Assembly: GCF_033441515.1 (NCBI RefSeq)
Contig: NZ_JAWQJT010000003.1
Span: forward strand, 124,001 to 188,000
Length of the DNA: 64,000 bases
Reading direction: 5' to 3'
Origin: Amycolatopsis solani
GTDB taxonomy: Bacteria; Actinomycetota; Actinomycetes; Mycobacteriales; Pseudonocardiaceae
The stretch's first letter is position 1, and each line of letters opens with the position of its first letter. The notes below the pieces were generated by a model. That model was not told the DNA's origin. It did not search any database and saw only the letters and a list, made by a program, of their open reading frames with translations. Of the stretch, positions 52,653-61,883 are shown piece after piece. The position numbers and the translations under genes are program-made.

Positions 52653-55478
52653 GTGGCTGTTCGGAGTGGTGTGCGGGGGCTGCCCCGGCCGGATCTGGCG
52701 GGCCGGGACTGGGAACTGCGGGTGCTCACCGACCGGGCGCGTGCCGCCGCTCTCGGCGAAGGGCAGGCGGTGCTGCTGCGCGGGCCCGCCGGGATCGGGA
52801 AGACCGGGCTGCTGGCCGTCGCGCTCGACGAGCTGGACCGGACCGCCACCACCGTGCTCACCGTGACGTGCGCCGACACCGGGGCCGGGGCCTACGAAGC
52901 CGTCCGGGCGCTGTTCGGTCCACTGTGGCCGCGGGGCGACGCCGGCGAGGCCGGCCTGCTCACCGGCAGCGCCCGGCTCGCGCTGCCCGCGCTCGCGCCC
53001 GGGCGCGTCGACGGCGCCGCCGCCGACACCTACTCGGTCATGCACGGCCTCTACTGGCTGGTGGCCGGCCTGGCCGCCCGCGGCCCGGTCGTCCTGGCGG
53101 TCGACGACGTCCAGTGGTGCGACGAAACGTCCCTGCGGTGGCTGGGCTTCCTGCTGCGCCGGGCCGAAGACCTGCCGCTGCTGGTGCTGCTGGCCCAGCG
53201 CACCGGGTCCGACGGGCCGGGGCCGGCGGTGCTCGCCGACCTCGGCACCGCCGTCAACTGCCTCGCGGTCGACCTCGCGCCGCTGGCCGCCGACGCGGTC
53301 GCCGACGTACTGGCCGCCGGGTTCGGCACGGCCCCGGACCGGGAGTTCGTCCGGCACGCGGTCGACATCACCGGCGGCAACCCGTTCCTGCTCGACCGGG
53401 TGATCGGCGCGCTGCGCGACCGCGTGCCGCCGGACGCCGGGCACGTCGGCGTGCTCGACGAGCTCGGCCGGGAAGCCGTGGTCCGCCCGCTGCTGGACCG
53501 GCTGTCCCCGGCCGCGCTGGCCGTCGCACGCGCGATCGCGGTGCTGGGCGGCGAGGAGCTGGAGACGATCGCCGCGCTCGCCGGCACCCGGCCCGGGCCG
53601 GCGCGCCACGCCGTGCAGGCGCTGCGCGACGGCGAGCTGCTCGAACCGGACCGGCTGGACTACCCCCACGACCTGATCCGCGCGGCCGCGCTGAACACCG
53701 CGGAGCCCGCGGAACTGGCCCGGCTGCGCGAGCGCGCGGCCACGCTGCTCAACGACAGCGGCCGCTCCAGCGAGGAGGTCGCGGTCCACCTGCTGGTGCT
53801 CGACGGGCCGCCGCAGCCGTGGATGGTCACCGTGCTGCGGGAAGCGGCCGCGGCAGCCGAAAGCCGGGGTGCCCCCGCGGCGGCCGCGCGGTACCTCGCG
53901 CGGGTGCTGCTGGCGCACGAGGACGACGTCGCCGTGCTCGTGCACCTGTCCCGGGTGCTCGGGCAGAGCGACCCGGCGGCGTCCCTGCGGCACCTCGAAC
54001 GCGCGCTCCGGCTGGTGGCCGACCCGCGGCGGCGGGTGCCGATCGTGATGCAGTACGTCATGGTGTCGCTCGGCGCGCAGAACTCCCGGCGGTCCTTCGC
54101 GCTGGCGACCGAGGTGTCCGACGCGCTGGACGCCGTCGCCGGTCCCGACCCCTCCCCCGCCGACCGGACGCTGCGCATGGTCGGCCAGTCGGCGCTGCTG
54201 CTGTCCGGATTGGACGAAAAGGCCACCGTCGCCGAGGTCGGCGCGCGGTTCCGCGACGTCGTGCCGCCGCCGGGCGACACCGCCGAGGAACGCGAGCTGC
54301 TCGGCATGCTCTCGTCGCTGGGCACGCTGCAGGGGCGTCCCGCCGCCGAAGTCACCGCCCAGGCCGCCCAGGTGCTGCGCATCGGCGACGTCGCCCCGGG
54401 CGGCTGGGCCGTGCTCGGCGCCGTGCTCACCCTCTACCTCGCCGACCGGCCCGAGCCCGCGCTGGCGGCGCTCGGCGGGGTGCTCGACCACGCGCAGCGC
54501 CGCGGGCAGGGGTGGACCTACATCCTCGGCGCGACCACGCGCGCGCTGGTCCACCAGTTCTGCGGCAACCTCACCGACGGGCTGGCGGACGCGCAGTACG
54601 CGTTCGACGTCATCACGCAGGAGCGGTGGGCGCCCGGCACGGCCATGCCGCAGGTCGTCCTGGGGTCGCTGCTGGTGCGCCAGAACGATCCGGCGGGGGC
54701 GGAGGAGGCGCTGGCCGCGATCGTGCGGCCCCGGCTCGAGGAGTTCACGCTCGAGTACCACTGGTACCTGCTCGCGAAAGCCCGTGCGCGGGCCGCGACG
54801 GGCGACGTCGAAGGCGCGCTCGCCGTGCTGCGCACGTGCGGGGAAAGCCTGGCGGGCAACGGGATCGGCAACCCCGTGCTGGCGCCGTGGTGGTACGAAT
54901 CGGCGGAGCTGCTGGCCGGGCTCGGCCGTCGTGCCGAGGGCGAGGCGGTGCTCGACGGCGTCGAGCCCGCGGTCCGCCGCTGGGGCACCAAGCGGGCGCT
55001 GGGCATGCTCCAGACGTCACGCGGGGTGCTCGCCGACGGCGACGCGGCGATCGAGCGGCTGCGCGAGGCGGCCGAGCTCCTGGCGGATTCGCCCGCGAAA
55101 CTGGAGCAGGCGAAGGCGGAGTACCTGCTCGGCAGGCGGCTGCTGGCGCGCGGGGACGCCGAAGGCGCGCGGGAGCGGCTGCGCCGGTCGATCGACCTTT
55201 CCGTGCTGAGCCGGGACAAGCAGCAGCTCGGGCTTTCGCTGCCGGCCCTGGCCGAGGCGGGCGGGCGGATGCGCCACGGCACCGATTCGCCGTCGGACGC
55301 ACTGAGCGGCAGCGAGCGGCGGGTGGCCGAGCGGGCCGCGGAGGGCGTGACCAACCGGGAGATCGCCGAGTCGTTGTTCATCACCCAGCGGACGGTCGAG
55401 GTGCACCTGACGAGCGTCTACCGGAAGCTCGGCATCGGCGGCCGGGCCGAACTGGCGGAAGCGTTGCGCGACCACTGA
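52653..55478 (+). CDS. LAL-family LuxR regulator 1
   Basis: This protein of about 941 aa has an N-terminal AAA/STAND ATPase domain (Walker A GPAGIGKT near residues 44-51; Walker B VVLAVDDVQWCDE). A long helical TPR-like middle follows, and the C-terminal LuxR HTH is LSGSERRVAERAAEGVTNREIAESLFITQRTVEVHL, read in pieces. LAL regulators activate secondary-metabolite clusters. This is the first of three in a row beside a PKS gene. GTG 52653 has GGGAGA upstream; GTG 52671 is also possible. Confidence 0.9.
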   Translation: MAVRSGVRGLPRPDLAGRDWELRVLTDRARAAALGEGQAVLLRGPAGIGKTGLLAVALDELDRTATTVLTVTCADTGAGAYEAVRALFGPLWPRGDAGEAGLLTGSARLALPALAPGRVDGAAADTYSVMHGLYWLVAGLAARGPVVLAVDDVQWCDETSLRWLGFLLRRAEDLPLLVLLAQRTGSDGPGPAVLADLGTAVNCLAVDLAPLAADAVADVLAAGFGTAPDREFVRHAVDITGGNPFLLDRVIGALRDRVPPDAGHVGVLDELGREAVVRPLLDRLSPAALAVARAIAVLGGEELETIAALAGTRPGPARHAVQALRDGELLEPDRLDYPHDLIRAAALNTAEPAELARLRERAATLLNDSGRSSEEVAVHLLVLDGPPQPWMVTVLREAAAAAESRGAPAAAARYLARVLLAHEDDVAVLVHLSRVLGQSDPAASLRHLERALRLVADPRRRVPIVMQYVMVSLGAQNSRRSFALATEVSDALDAVAGPDPSPADRTLRMVGQSALLLSGLDEKATVAEVGARFRDVVPPPGDTAEERELLGMLSSLGTLQGRPAAEVTAQAAQVLRIGDVAPGGWAVLGAVLTLYLADRPEPALAALGGVLDHAQRRGQGWTYILGATTRALVHQFCGNLTDGLADAQYAFDVITQERWAPGTAMPQVVLGSLLVRQNDPAGAEEALAAIVRPRLEEFTLEYHWYLLAKARARAATGDVEGALAVLRTCGESLAGNGIGNPVLAPWWYESAELLAGLGRRAEGEAVLDGVEPAVRRWGTKRALGMLQTSRGVLADGDAAIERLREAAELLADSPAKLEQAKAEYLLGRRLLARGDAEGARERLRRSIDLSVLSRDKQQLGLSLPALAEAGGRMRHGTDSPSDALSGSERRVAERAAEGVTNREIAESLFITQRTVEVHLTSVYRKLGIGGRAELAEALRDH

Positions 55479-55640
55479 GTCACGGTCGGTCGCGGATTGC
55501 CCGGCTGTGCCCGGGAATTCTGGCCGGGCGGGCAGAGCTCCGCTGGACGGCGCCCGCCCCGAGGCCAACCCCGCTGGTGCGGCTTACGCTGCCCACGGCC
55601 CGGGTCGGCGTCGACCGCGCGGCCCGGAGGAGGTCATCCC

Positions 55641-58600
55641 GTGCGCGAACCGCGTCTCGTCGGCCGGGACCGCGCGGTGAGCGTGCTCGACGACCTGCTC
55701 GCGGGCCTGGCGCAGGGACGAGGCGCGACGGCGACGATCGCGGGCGCGGCGGGGACGGGGCGGACGGCGCTGCTTTCGCGGGTGCTCGGCGGTTTTCCCG
55801 GCGCGTCGGCTTCGTGCGTCCCGGACGGGATCCCGTTCGGGGCGGTGACGCAGCTCGCGGCGGCTTTGGTGCCTTCTCGTGCTTTCGGGGAGCTCGTGGG
55901 TGAGTGCCTCGAGGATCTCGAGGGCGCGGCTGGGCGGTTTTGTTCCGCGTTCGCCCGGGTGGCCGCTTCGGGGCCGCTGGTGCTGGCGGTCGATGACTTG
56001 CCGTGGGCGGACGAGTGGTCGTTGCGGTGGTTTTCGGAGATGGCGGGTCGTGTCGGTGAGGCGCCGGTGCTGCTGATCGCGACGGCGTACGAACCGGTGG
56101 GTGAGGGGCACCGGATCCCGGTGGCGCCGTTGACGCCGGGTGAGACGGCGATGCTGGCGGGTCAGGTGCTGGGTGAGCTGTCACCGGAGGCGGAGGCGGC
56201 GGTGCTCGAGGTGGTCCGTGGCCGACCGGCGGTGCTGCACGAGCTGGCAGCGGAGGCGGCGGGGCTGCACGGTGTGGGGCGCGCCGTGAACTTGGGTGAG
56301 CGGGTCACGCGGTGGAACCCGGCAGGCGGGCCAGCCGTGACCTCGGCGAGGCCGCACGGTATGGGGTCGGCGACCTGGGCTGAGGCGGCCGCGCAGCCGG
56401 GCTCGGCGGGAGCCGGGCGGGCCGTCGCCTCGGCGAGGCCGCACGGTACGGGGTCGGCGACCTCGGCCGAAGCGGCCGCGCAGCGGGGCTCGGCGGAAGC
56501 CGGGCGGGCCGTCGCCTCGGCGAGGCCGCACGGTATGGGGTCGGCAACCTCGGCTGAGGCGGCCGCGCAGCGAGGCTCGGCGGAAGCCGGACGAGCCGTC
56601 ACCTCGGCGGAGCTGGCCACCGGGCGGGCCTCGACCTCCGCAGGGCCGGCCATGCGGGGGAACTCGGCCATCGGGCGAGCCGCGACCCCAGGCGAGCCGG
56701 GCGCGCAGTGGGCCCCGGCGGGAGCCGCCACCTCGGCGGGGGCGGCCGTGCGGTGGGACTCGGCGCGGGTGGCGGCCGCTGGGCGGGCTGTGCTGTCGGC
56801 GCGAGCGGCCCGGATCCGCCGTGGGCTGCCGCCGGATGCGCTGGCTCTCTTGCGGGCGATGTCGGTTTCGGAGCGGCTCGACGTGGTCGCGGCGGTCGGG
56901 CTGGCCGAGTTGCCGCCGGCGGCGGTGGCCGGTGCCTTGAGTGCGCTGGAGGCGAGTGGGCTGGTGGCGGACGGCCGTCCGGCGGAGCCGCACCTGGCCG
57001 CCGATGTGCTGGCGGAGCTGGCCGAACCGGAGCGGGACGGGCTGTACCGGCGGGGTGCGGAACTGGCGCACCGGACCGGGGCGGGCGCGCTGGTCGCGGC
57101 GGAACTGCTGCGTGCGGCACCGCCGGTCGGCGAACCGTGGGCGCGCGCGGTGCTCGAAGAGGCGGCGGAACAGTGGTCGGCCCAGGGCAACCCGGTGGCG
57201 GCCGCCGAGTCCCTGCAGCGCGCGCTAAGCGAACCCGCTTCGCCGGCCGACCGGGCGGCGCTGCTGGTCCGGCTGGCGTCGGCGGTGGTCCGCCGCGAAC
57301 CCGACCACGCGGACCGCCGGCTGGTCCAGGTGCTGGCGGAACCGGCACTGGCCGCCCTCCCGGCCGCCTCGACGGCGGCGGACCTCCTCCTGGCCCGCGG
57401 CGACGCCGAGACGGTCCACCGTCTCGTGGCGGAACCCGGCCGAGCGTCCACTGTGGACCCGGCTTTGGCGGCGCTGGCCCGGCTCGCCCGCGAGGAAGCC
57501 GCGGCCGACCCGGAGATGCCCGTGCCCGCGCTGCCCGGCCCGGACGTATTCGGTGACCCGAGCGGAAACCGCACCACGCCGGCCGGCTTCGCCGAGGAGC
57601 GGGCCGCGCTCGAACCGCCCGATACCTCGGGTCAGCCGCTCCCCGGAACTCCGGCTACCGACGGCCGCCCTGCATCGTCACCTACCGGTACCCCGGACCG
57701 GCCGCTCACCACCACGCACAACCGACTGATGCCCGACACCGGCTCCACCACCCTGGGCCAGCCGCTCCCCGCCACTCACGACCGCCCGGCACTGCCCATC
57801 ACCCCCGGCCAGCAGCTCCCCACCCACGCCCGGCCTCCACTACCACTCACTGGCCCCACCGCGGCGGCCACTCACGACCGCCTTGCGCCGTCACCTGCCG
57901 GCACCCCGGACCGGCCGCTCACCGCCCCACACAGCCGACCAACCCCACCCGACACCAGCTCCACCGCGCCGGGCCAGCCGCTCACCGCCACGCACGACCG
58001 CCCGGTGCCACCACCCGCCGGGTCCGCACCCCCGGGCCAACCGCTGACCGCCACGCATGACCGCCCGGCACCGCCACCTGCCGGGTCCACACCCCCGGGC
58101 CAGCCGCTCCCCACCCACGACCGACCCGCGAGCACCACCCCGGGCCGTCCGCTTCTCCCCTTTCCCGGTACCGCCACCCAAGACCCCGCCGCAGCTGGGG
58201 TTGCTGCCTTCTGGCTTGCCGTTCGGGGCGAACAGCGGGGTGCCGTTCTCGACCTTGCCGCCCGGGCGCTCGTCGTGCGGGAAGAAGCGCCCCTCATGCC
58301 GCGGATCGCCGCCTGCCGGGCCCTGCTCTGCGCCGGGGCCCTCGGCGAAGCCATCGACGCCCTGACCGTCGTCGTCGCCGCGGCTCGGCGGCGGGATGCG
58401 CGGGCCGCTGCCGCGCAGGCTCTCGTGTACCGGGCCGGCGCCGCGCTGCGCGGGGATCGGCCCGAGGATGCCCTGCGGGATCTCGGGGACGCCGATCGGG
58501 AGTTGCCCGCGCGCTGCTGGCACCCCCTCGCCCTGCCCGCGCGGGCCGCCGTCGAGATCACCACGCAGCTGCGGCTCGGGCGGCTCGAACACGCTCGCCA

Positions 58601-59192
58601 CCTGGGTGCCGAACCACTCCCTCGCGGTAGTGGGCACGGGGCCGCGGCCGCGTTCCTGCGGCACGCCGAGGCGGAGCTCGCCCTCGCCGAAGACGATCCC
58701 GATACCGCGCTCCACGCCGCCCTCGAATGCGGTCGGGTGCTGCGCTCGCGGGGGTGGGTCAACCCGATGGTCGCCGCCTGGCGGACGACCGCCAGTCTCG
58801 CCTCAAGGCGGCTCGGGGACCACCAGGCCGCCGCCGCGCTGGCCGCCGAGGAGCTGGCCCTCGCCGAACGGTGGGGTACGGCCTCAGCGCTCGAACCGTT
58901 GCGCGAGCGGGTCGTTGCCGGGTTGCGGCGGGCCGTTCCCGCGCCGCGGCGGCCCGCTGATCCGCTGCCCGCGCCGCGGTTTCCCGTTTCCCGGCCCGAC
59001 GCGCTCTCGGCCGGCGAACGCGACGTCGCCGAGCTTGCCGCCCGGGGGCTCGCCAACCGGGAGATCGCCCGGGAGCTGTCGATCGCGCTGCGGACCGTCG
59101 AACTGCGGCTGACCAAGGTGTACCGCAAGCTCGGGCTCAACGGCCGGGCCGCGCTCGCCGACCACTGGCCCACCCGGACGCCGGGAGGCTGA
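55641..59192 (+). CDS. LAL-family LuxR regulator 2, with internal repeat expansions
   Basis: This 1183-aa regulator has an ATPase domain whose Walker A reads GAAGTGRT, with Arg in place of the catalytic Lys (about residues 34-41). Walker B is VLAVDDLPWADE, and the C-terminal HTH is LSAGERDVAELAARGLANREIAREL. Two disordered inserts set it apart from normal LALs (about 900 aa). One is three 29-residue units SARPHG(M/T)GSAT.. (about 232-318). The other is a Pro/Thr/His-rich stretch with 21-residue units PGQPLTATHDRP.. (about 655-830). GTG 55641 has a strong GGAGGAGG upstream. Confidence 0.9.
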   Translation: MREPRLVGRDRAVSVLDDLLAGLAQGRGATATIAGAAGTGRTALLSRVLGGFPGASASCVPDGIPFGAVTQLAAALVPSRAFGELVGECLEDLEGAAGRFCSAFARVAASGPLVLAVDDLPWADEWSLRWFSEMAGRVGEAPVLLIATAYEPVGEGHRIPVAPLTPGETAMLAGQVLGELSPEAEAAVLEVVRGRPAVLHELAAEAAGLHGVGRAVNLGERVTRWNPAGGPAVTSARPHGMGSATWAEAAAQPGSAGAGRAVASARPHGTGSATSAEAAAQRGSAEAGRAVASARPHGMGSATSAEAAAQRGSAEAGRAVTSAELATGRASTSAGPAMRGNSAIGRAATPGEPGAQWAPAGAATSAGAAVRWDSARVAAAGRAVLSARAARIRRGLPPDALALLRAMSVSERLDVVAAVGLAELPPAAVAGALSALEASGLVADGRPAEPHLAADVLAELAEPERDGLYRRGAELAHRTGAGALVAAELLRAAPPVGEPWARAVLEEAAEQWSAQGNPVAAAESLQRALSEPASPADRAALLVRLASAVVRREPDHADRRLVQVLAEPALAALPAASTAADLLLARGDAETVHRLVAEPGRASTVDPALAALARLAREEAAADPEMPVPALPGPDVFGDPSGNRTTPAGFAEERAALEPPDTSGQPLPGTPATDGRPASSPTGTPDRPLTTTHNRLMPDTGSTTLGQPLPATHDRPALPITPGQQLPTHARPPLPLTGPTAAATHDRLAPSPAGTPDRPLTAPHSRPTPPDTSSTAPGQPLTATHDRPVPPPAGSAPPGQPLTATHDRPAPPPAGSTPPGQPLPTHDRPASTTPGRPLLPFPGTATQDPAAAGVAAFWLAVRGEQRGAVLDLAARALVVREEAPLMPRIAACRALLCAGALGEAIDALTVVVAAARRRDARAAAAQALVYRAGAALRGDRPEDALRDLGDADRELPARCWHPLALPARAAVEITTQLRLGRLEHARHLGAEPLPRGSGHGAAAAFLRHAEAELALAEDDPDTALHAALECGRVLRSRGWVNPMVAAWRTTASLASRRLGDHQAAAALAAEELALAERWGTASALEPLRERVVAGLRRAVPAPRRPADPLPAPRFPVSRPDALSAGERDVAELAARGLANREIARELSIALRTVELRLTKVYRKLGLNGRAALADHWPTRTPGG
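56334..56594 (+). repeat. 87-bp minisatellite, three units, in frame
   Basis: Units begin at 56334, 56421 and 56508, and a partial fourth begins at 56595. Copies differ at only a few bases, mostly silent. 87 bp is a multiple of three, so copy-number change keeps the frame. Confidence 0.92.
57600..58130 (+). repeat. 63-bp minisatellite with degenerate flanking copies
   Basis: The best units begin at 57969, 58032 and 58095 with exact 63-bp spacing and encode PGQPLTATHDRP(V/A)PPPAGS(A/T)P. Earlier parts of the block (from about 57600) hold older, diverged copies. Confidence 0.85.
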
Positions 59193-59197
59193 CGCGG

Positions 59198-61876
59198 GTG
59201 CTGGTCGAACGCGAAACCCACGAGACCGCCCTCTCCGGCGCGCTGCGGACGGACGGCGGGGTCGTCGCGGTGCGCGGCGAAGCCGGGACCGGCCGCTCGG
59301 CGCTGCTGCGGCTCCTCGGCCGCCTCGCCGCCGGGCGGGGCGCGCGGGTGCTGCGGGCCGCCGGGGCGCCCGCCGAGCGGGACTTCCCCTTCGGGGTCGT
59401 GCGACAGCTCGTCCTGCCGCTGCTCGGCGACCCCGGCGAAGCCGAGTTGCCGCCGATCGCCGCGAAGCTGCTCCGGTCCGCGGCCGGGCCCGGCTGCGAT
59501 GACGCCGTGCGGCTGCTCCACGGCCTCCACGTCCTCCTGCTCGCCCTCGAACCCGTCGTGGTGCTGGTCGACGATGTGCGCTGGGCCGACGAACCTTCCC
59601 TGCGCGCCTTGGCTTTCCTCGCCGGACGACTGCGCGGCACGCGGGTGCTGCTCGGCGTCGTGCTGCCGGACGCGCCCCGGGCACCGGCGCTGCAGGACAT
59701 CGCCCGCGCCGCCGGGTCCGGAGTCCGTGCCCAGCCACTGTCCCCCGACGGCACACGCCGGGTGGCCCTCGCCCGGATCGGCGCCGGGGCCGACGCCGCG
59801 TTCACCGCGGCCTGCCACGAGCTCACCGGCGGCCGGCCGAAGGACCTCGACGAACTGCTGTCCCGCGCGTTCGCCCACCGGCTGACCGGCCGGGCCGCGG
59901 ACTGCGTGCCGCTGCGCCAGCTCGGCGCCGCCGTGCACCGGGACCGGCTGCGGCAGCTGGTCCGGCGCGAGCCCGAAGTCGAAGCACTCGCGCGGGCGGT
60001 CGTGACGCTCGGGCGGCACGCGGAGCCCGAGCTCGTCGCGCGGCTGGCCGGGCTGGACGCGGCGGCGTGCGCCGAAGCCCGCTCGCTGCTCGGGGACGCG
60101 TGGCTGAGCACCGCCGTCGACGGGCGGCTGGTCCCCGAGCCCGCGCTGGTACGGGTGGTCGAGGAAACGCGCAGCGCGGCCGGTGCCGCGGAAGCGCACC
60201 GCGCGGCGGCGGCTTTGCTGACCGCGCAAGGGTTTCCCCCCGAACACGTCGCCGCGCAGCTGCTCAGCGTCGACACCCTCCGCGGTCGCGAAGACGTCGT
60301 GACGCTGCGGACGGCGGCGGTCGCGGCTCAGCGCCGGGGCGCCCCGGACCTCGCCGCGCGCTACCTGCGGCGGGCCCTGCTGGACGTGCTGCCCGGCGAC
60401 CCCGGCCGGGCCCGGCTGCTCACCGAACTGGCCGCCGCCGAACCCGATCCGCGTGCGGCCGTGCGGTACCTGGTGCAGGCCGCGCCGCTGCTGCCCGCGG
60501 GCCGCGAACGGGCCGAAGCGGTCGCGCGGATCCCGCTCACCGCCGCCGCCCGCGGGCCGCTGGTGACGGAGCTGGTCCGGACGGCGACCGGCGCCGACGA
60601 CCCCGACCTCGTGCCGCGGCTGGAAGCCCGGGACTGGTTCGCCGCGCTCGAAGAGCCGGGACGGCCGGCCGCCGCGGCGAACCGGCTGCGGGAACTGCCC
60701 GAGCACCCGGCGGGCCCCGGCGAACGGGAGCTGCGCGCGGTGCTGCTCCTGGCCGCCACGCTCGGCGGGCGTGTCACCGCCGCCGAAGCCGCCCGCCACG
60801 CCGGCGTCCTGCTGGACCACGAGCCGGCGCGGACCGTCCGGGCCGGTACGGCGTTGCGGATCGTTCCCCTCGTGCTGATCGCCGCGGGCCGCCCGGACGC
60901 CGTCGCGCCGTGGCTGGCGGCCGCGGGCGGGCCGCGGGCCACGACCGCGACCCGCGTGCTCGTCGACGTCCACCAGGCGCTGGCGCTGCTTTCACGCGGC
61001 CGGTTCGCCGAGGCCGGGGAGCCGGCGGAGCGGGCGTTCCGCGCGGCCGAGCCGGGTGGTTACGACGTGCTGGCGCTGCCGGCCACGACGCTGGCGCTGG
61101 TCGCGGACTCCGCGCGCAGCCGCGACCTGGCTCGGCAGGTGCTCGACGGCCTGCCCGACGCCGACGACCTCGCGGTGTTCGCGGTCCGCCGCGGCCTGCA
61201 GGGGATGCTGGCCGCGCGCGAGGACCCGGACGCGGCGCTGGCGCAGTTCCTCGACCGCGGCCGCTCGCTGGACCGGGCGGGCTGGCACAACCCCGCGATC
61301 TACGCGTGGCGCGGGTCGGCCGCCCTGCTGGCCCGGCGGCTCGGCCGGACCGGCCAGGCGCGGCAGCTGGCCGAGGAGCACCACCGCCACTCGCTCGCGT
61401 GGGGCGCACCCGCGATCGTCGGGCGGTCGCTGCGGGTGCAGGCCGCGCTCGCCGGCCGCCGTCGGGCGGTCGAGCTGCTGCGCGAGGCGGTCGAGCTGCT
61501 GGACGGCGCGCCGGACGAGCTCGAAGCGGCCAAGGCGTGCGCCGACCTGGGGACGTGCCTCCGCGAGGCGGAGCCGGACGCGGCACGGCGGTTGCTGGCC
61601 CGCGCGCGGGAGCTGGCCGAAAGCTGCGGCGCGGGACGGCTGGTGGCGCGCGAGGACGGCACGTTCGGCCACGCGGAGCTGTCCCGGCCCACCGCGGAGC
61701 TGACCGCCGGCGAGGCGACCGTCGCGCGCCTGGCCGCGGGCGGGCGGACCAACACCGAGATCGCCGGCGAGCTGAGCATCAGCCGCCGGGCCGTCGAGAA
61801 GCACCTGACCAGCCTGTACCGCAAGCTGAAGATCGACGGCCGCGCCCAGCTGGCCTCGGTGCTCAACGCGCACTGA
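59198..61876 (+). CDS. LAL-family LuxR regulator 3
   Basis: This 892-aa regulator has an N-terminal ATPase whose Walker A is GEAGTGRS, again with Arg for Lys (near residues 27-34). Walker B is VVVLVDDVRWADE, and the C-terminal HTH is LTAGEATVARLAAGGRTNTEIAGELSISRRAVEKHL in pieces. It begins 5 bases after LAL 2, so both are one operon. GTG 59198 has GGGAGG nine bases upstream. The 3' end is 7 bases from the PKS 3' end (convergent). Confidence 0.92.
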   Translation: MLVERETHETALSGALRTDGGVVAVRGEAGTGRSALLRLLGRLAAGRGARVLRAAGAPAERDFPFGVVRQLVLPLLGDPGEAELPPIAAKLLRSAAGPGCDDAVRLLHGLHVLLLALEPVVVLVDDVRWADEPSLRALAFLAGRLRGTRVLLGVVLPDAPRAPALQDIARAAGSGVRAQPLSPDGTRRVALARIGAGADAAFTAACHELTGGRPKDLDELLSRAFAHRLTGRAADCVPLRQLGAAVHRDRLRQLVRREPEVEALARAVVTLGRHAEPELVARLAGLDAAACAEARSLLGDAWLSTAVDGRLVPEPALVRVVEETRSAAGAAEAHRAAAALLTAQGFPPEHVAAQLLSVDTLRGREDVVTLRTAAVAAQRRGAPDLAARYLRRALLDVLPGDPGRARLLTELAAAEPDPRAAVRYLVQAAPLLPAGRERAEAVARIPLTAAARGPLVTELVRTATGADDPDLVPRLEARDWFAALEEPGRPAAAANRLRELPEHPAGPGERELRAVLLLAATLGGRVTAAEAARHAGVLLDHEPARTVRAGTALRIVPLVLIAAGRPDAVAPWLAAAGGPRATTATRVLVDVHQALALLSRGRFAEAGEPAERAFRAAEPGGYDVLALPATTLALVADSARSRDLARQVLDGLPDADDLAVFAVRRGLQGMLAAREDPDAALAQFLDRGRSLDRAGWHNPAIYAWRGSAALLARRLGRTGQARQLAEEHHRHSLAWGAPAIVGRSLRVQAALAGRRRAVELLREAVELLDGAPDELEAAKACADLGTCLREAEPDAARRLLARARELAESCGAGRLVAREDGTFGHAELSRPTAELTAGEATVARLAAGGRTNTEIAGELSISRRAVEKHLTSLYRKLKIDGRAQLASVLNAH

Positions 61877-61883
61877 AAGGTGA

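Noticed and set aside
56334..58130. possible CRISPR array
   Set aside because: The repeats are direct, contiguous, in-frame and lack unique spacers, so they are coding minisatellites.
57872..60973. 1033-aa minus-strand reading frame
   Set aside because: Shadow of LAL 2 and LAL 3, with repetitive low-complexity composition that mirrors the minisatellites.
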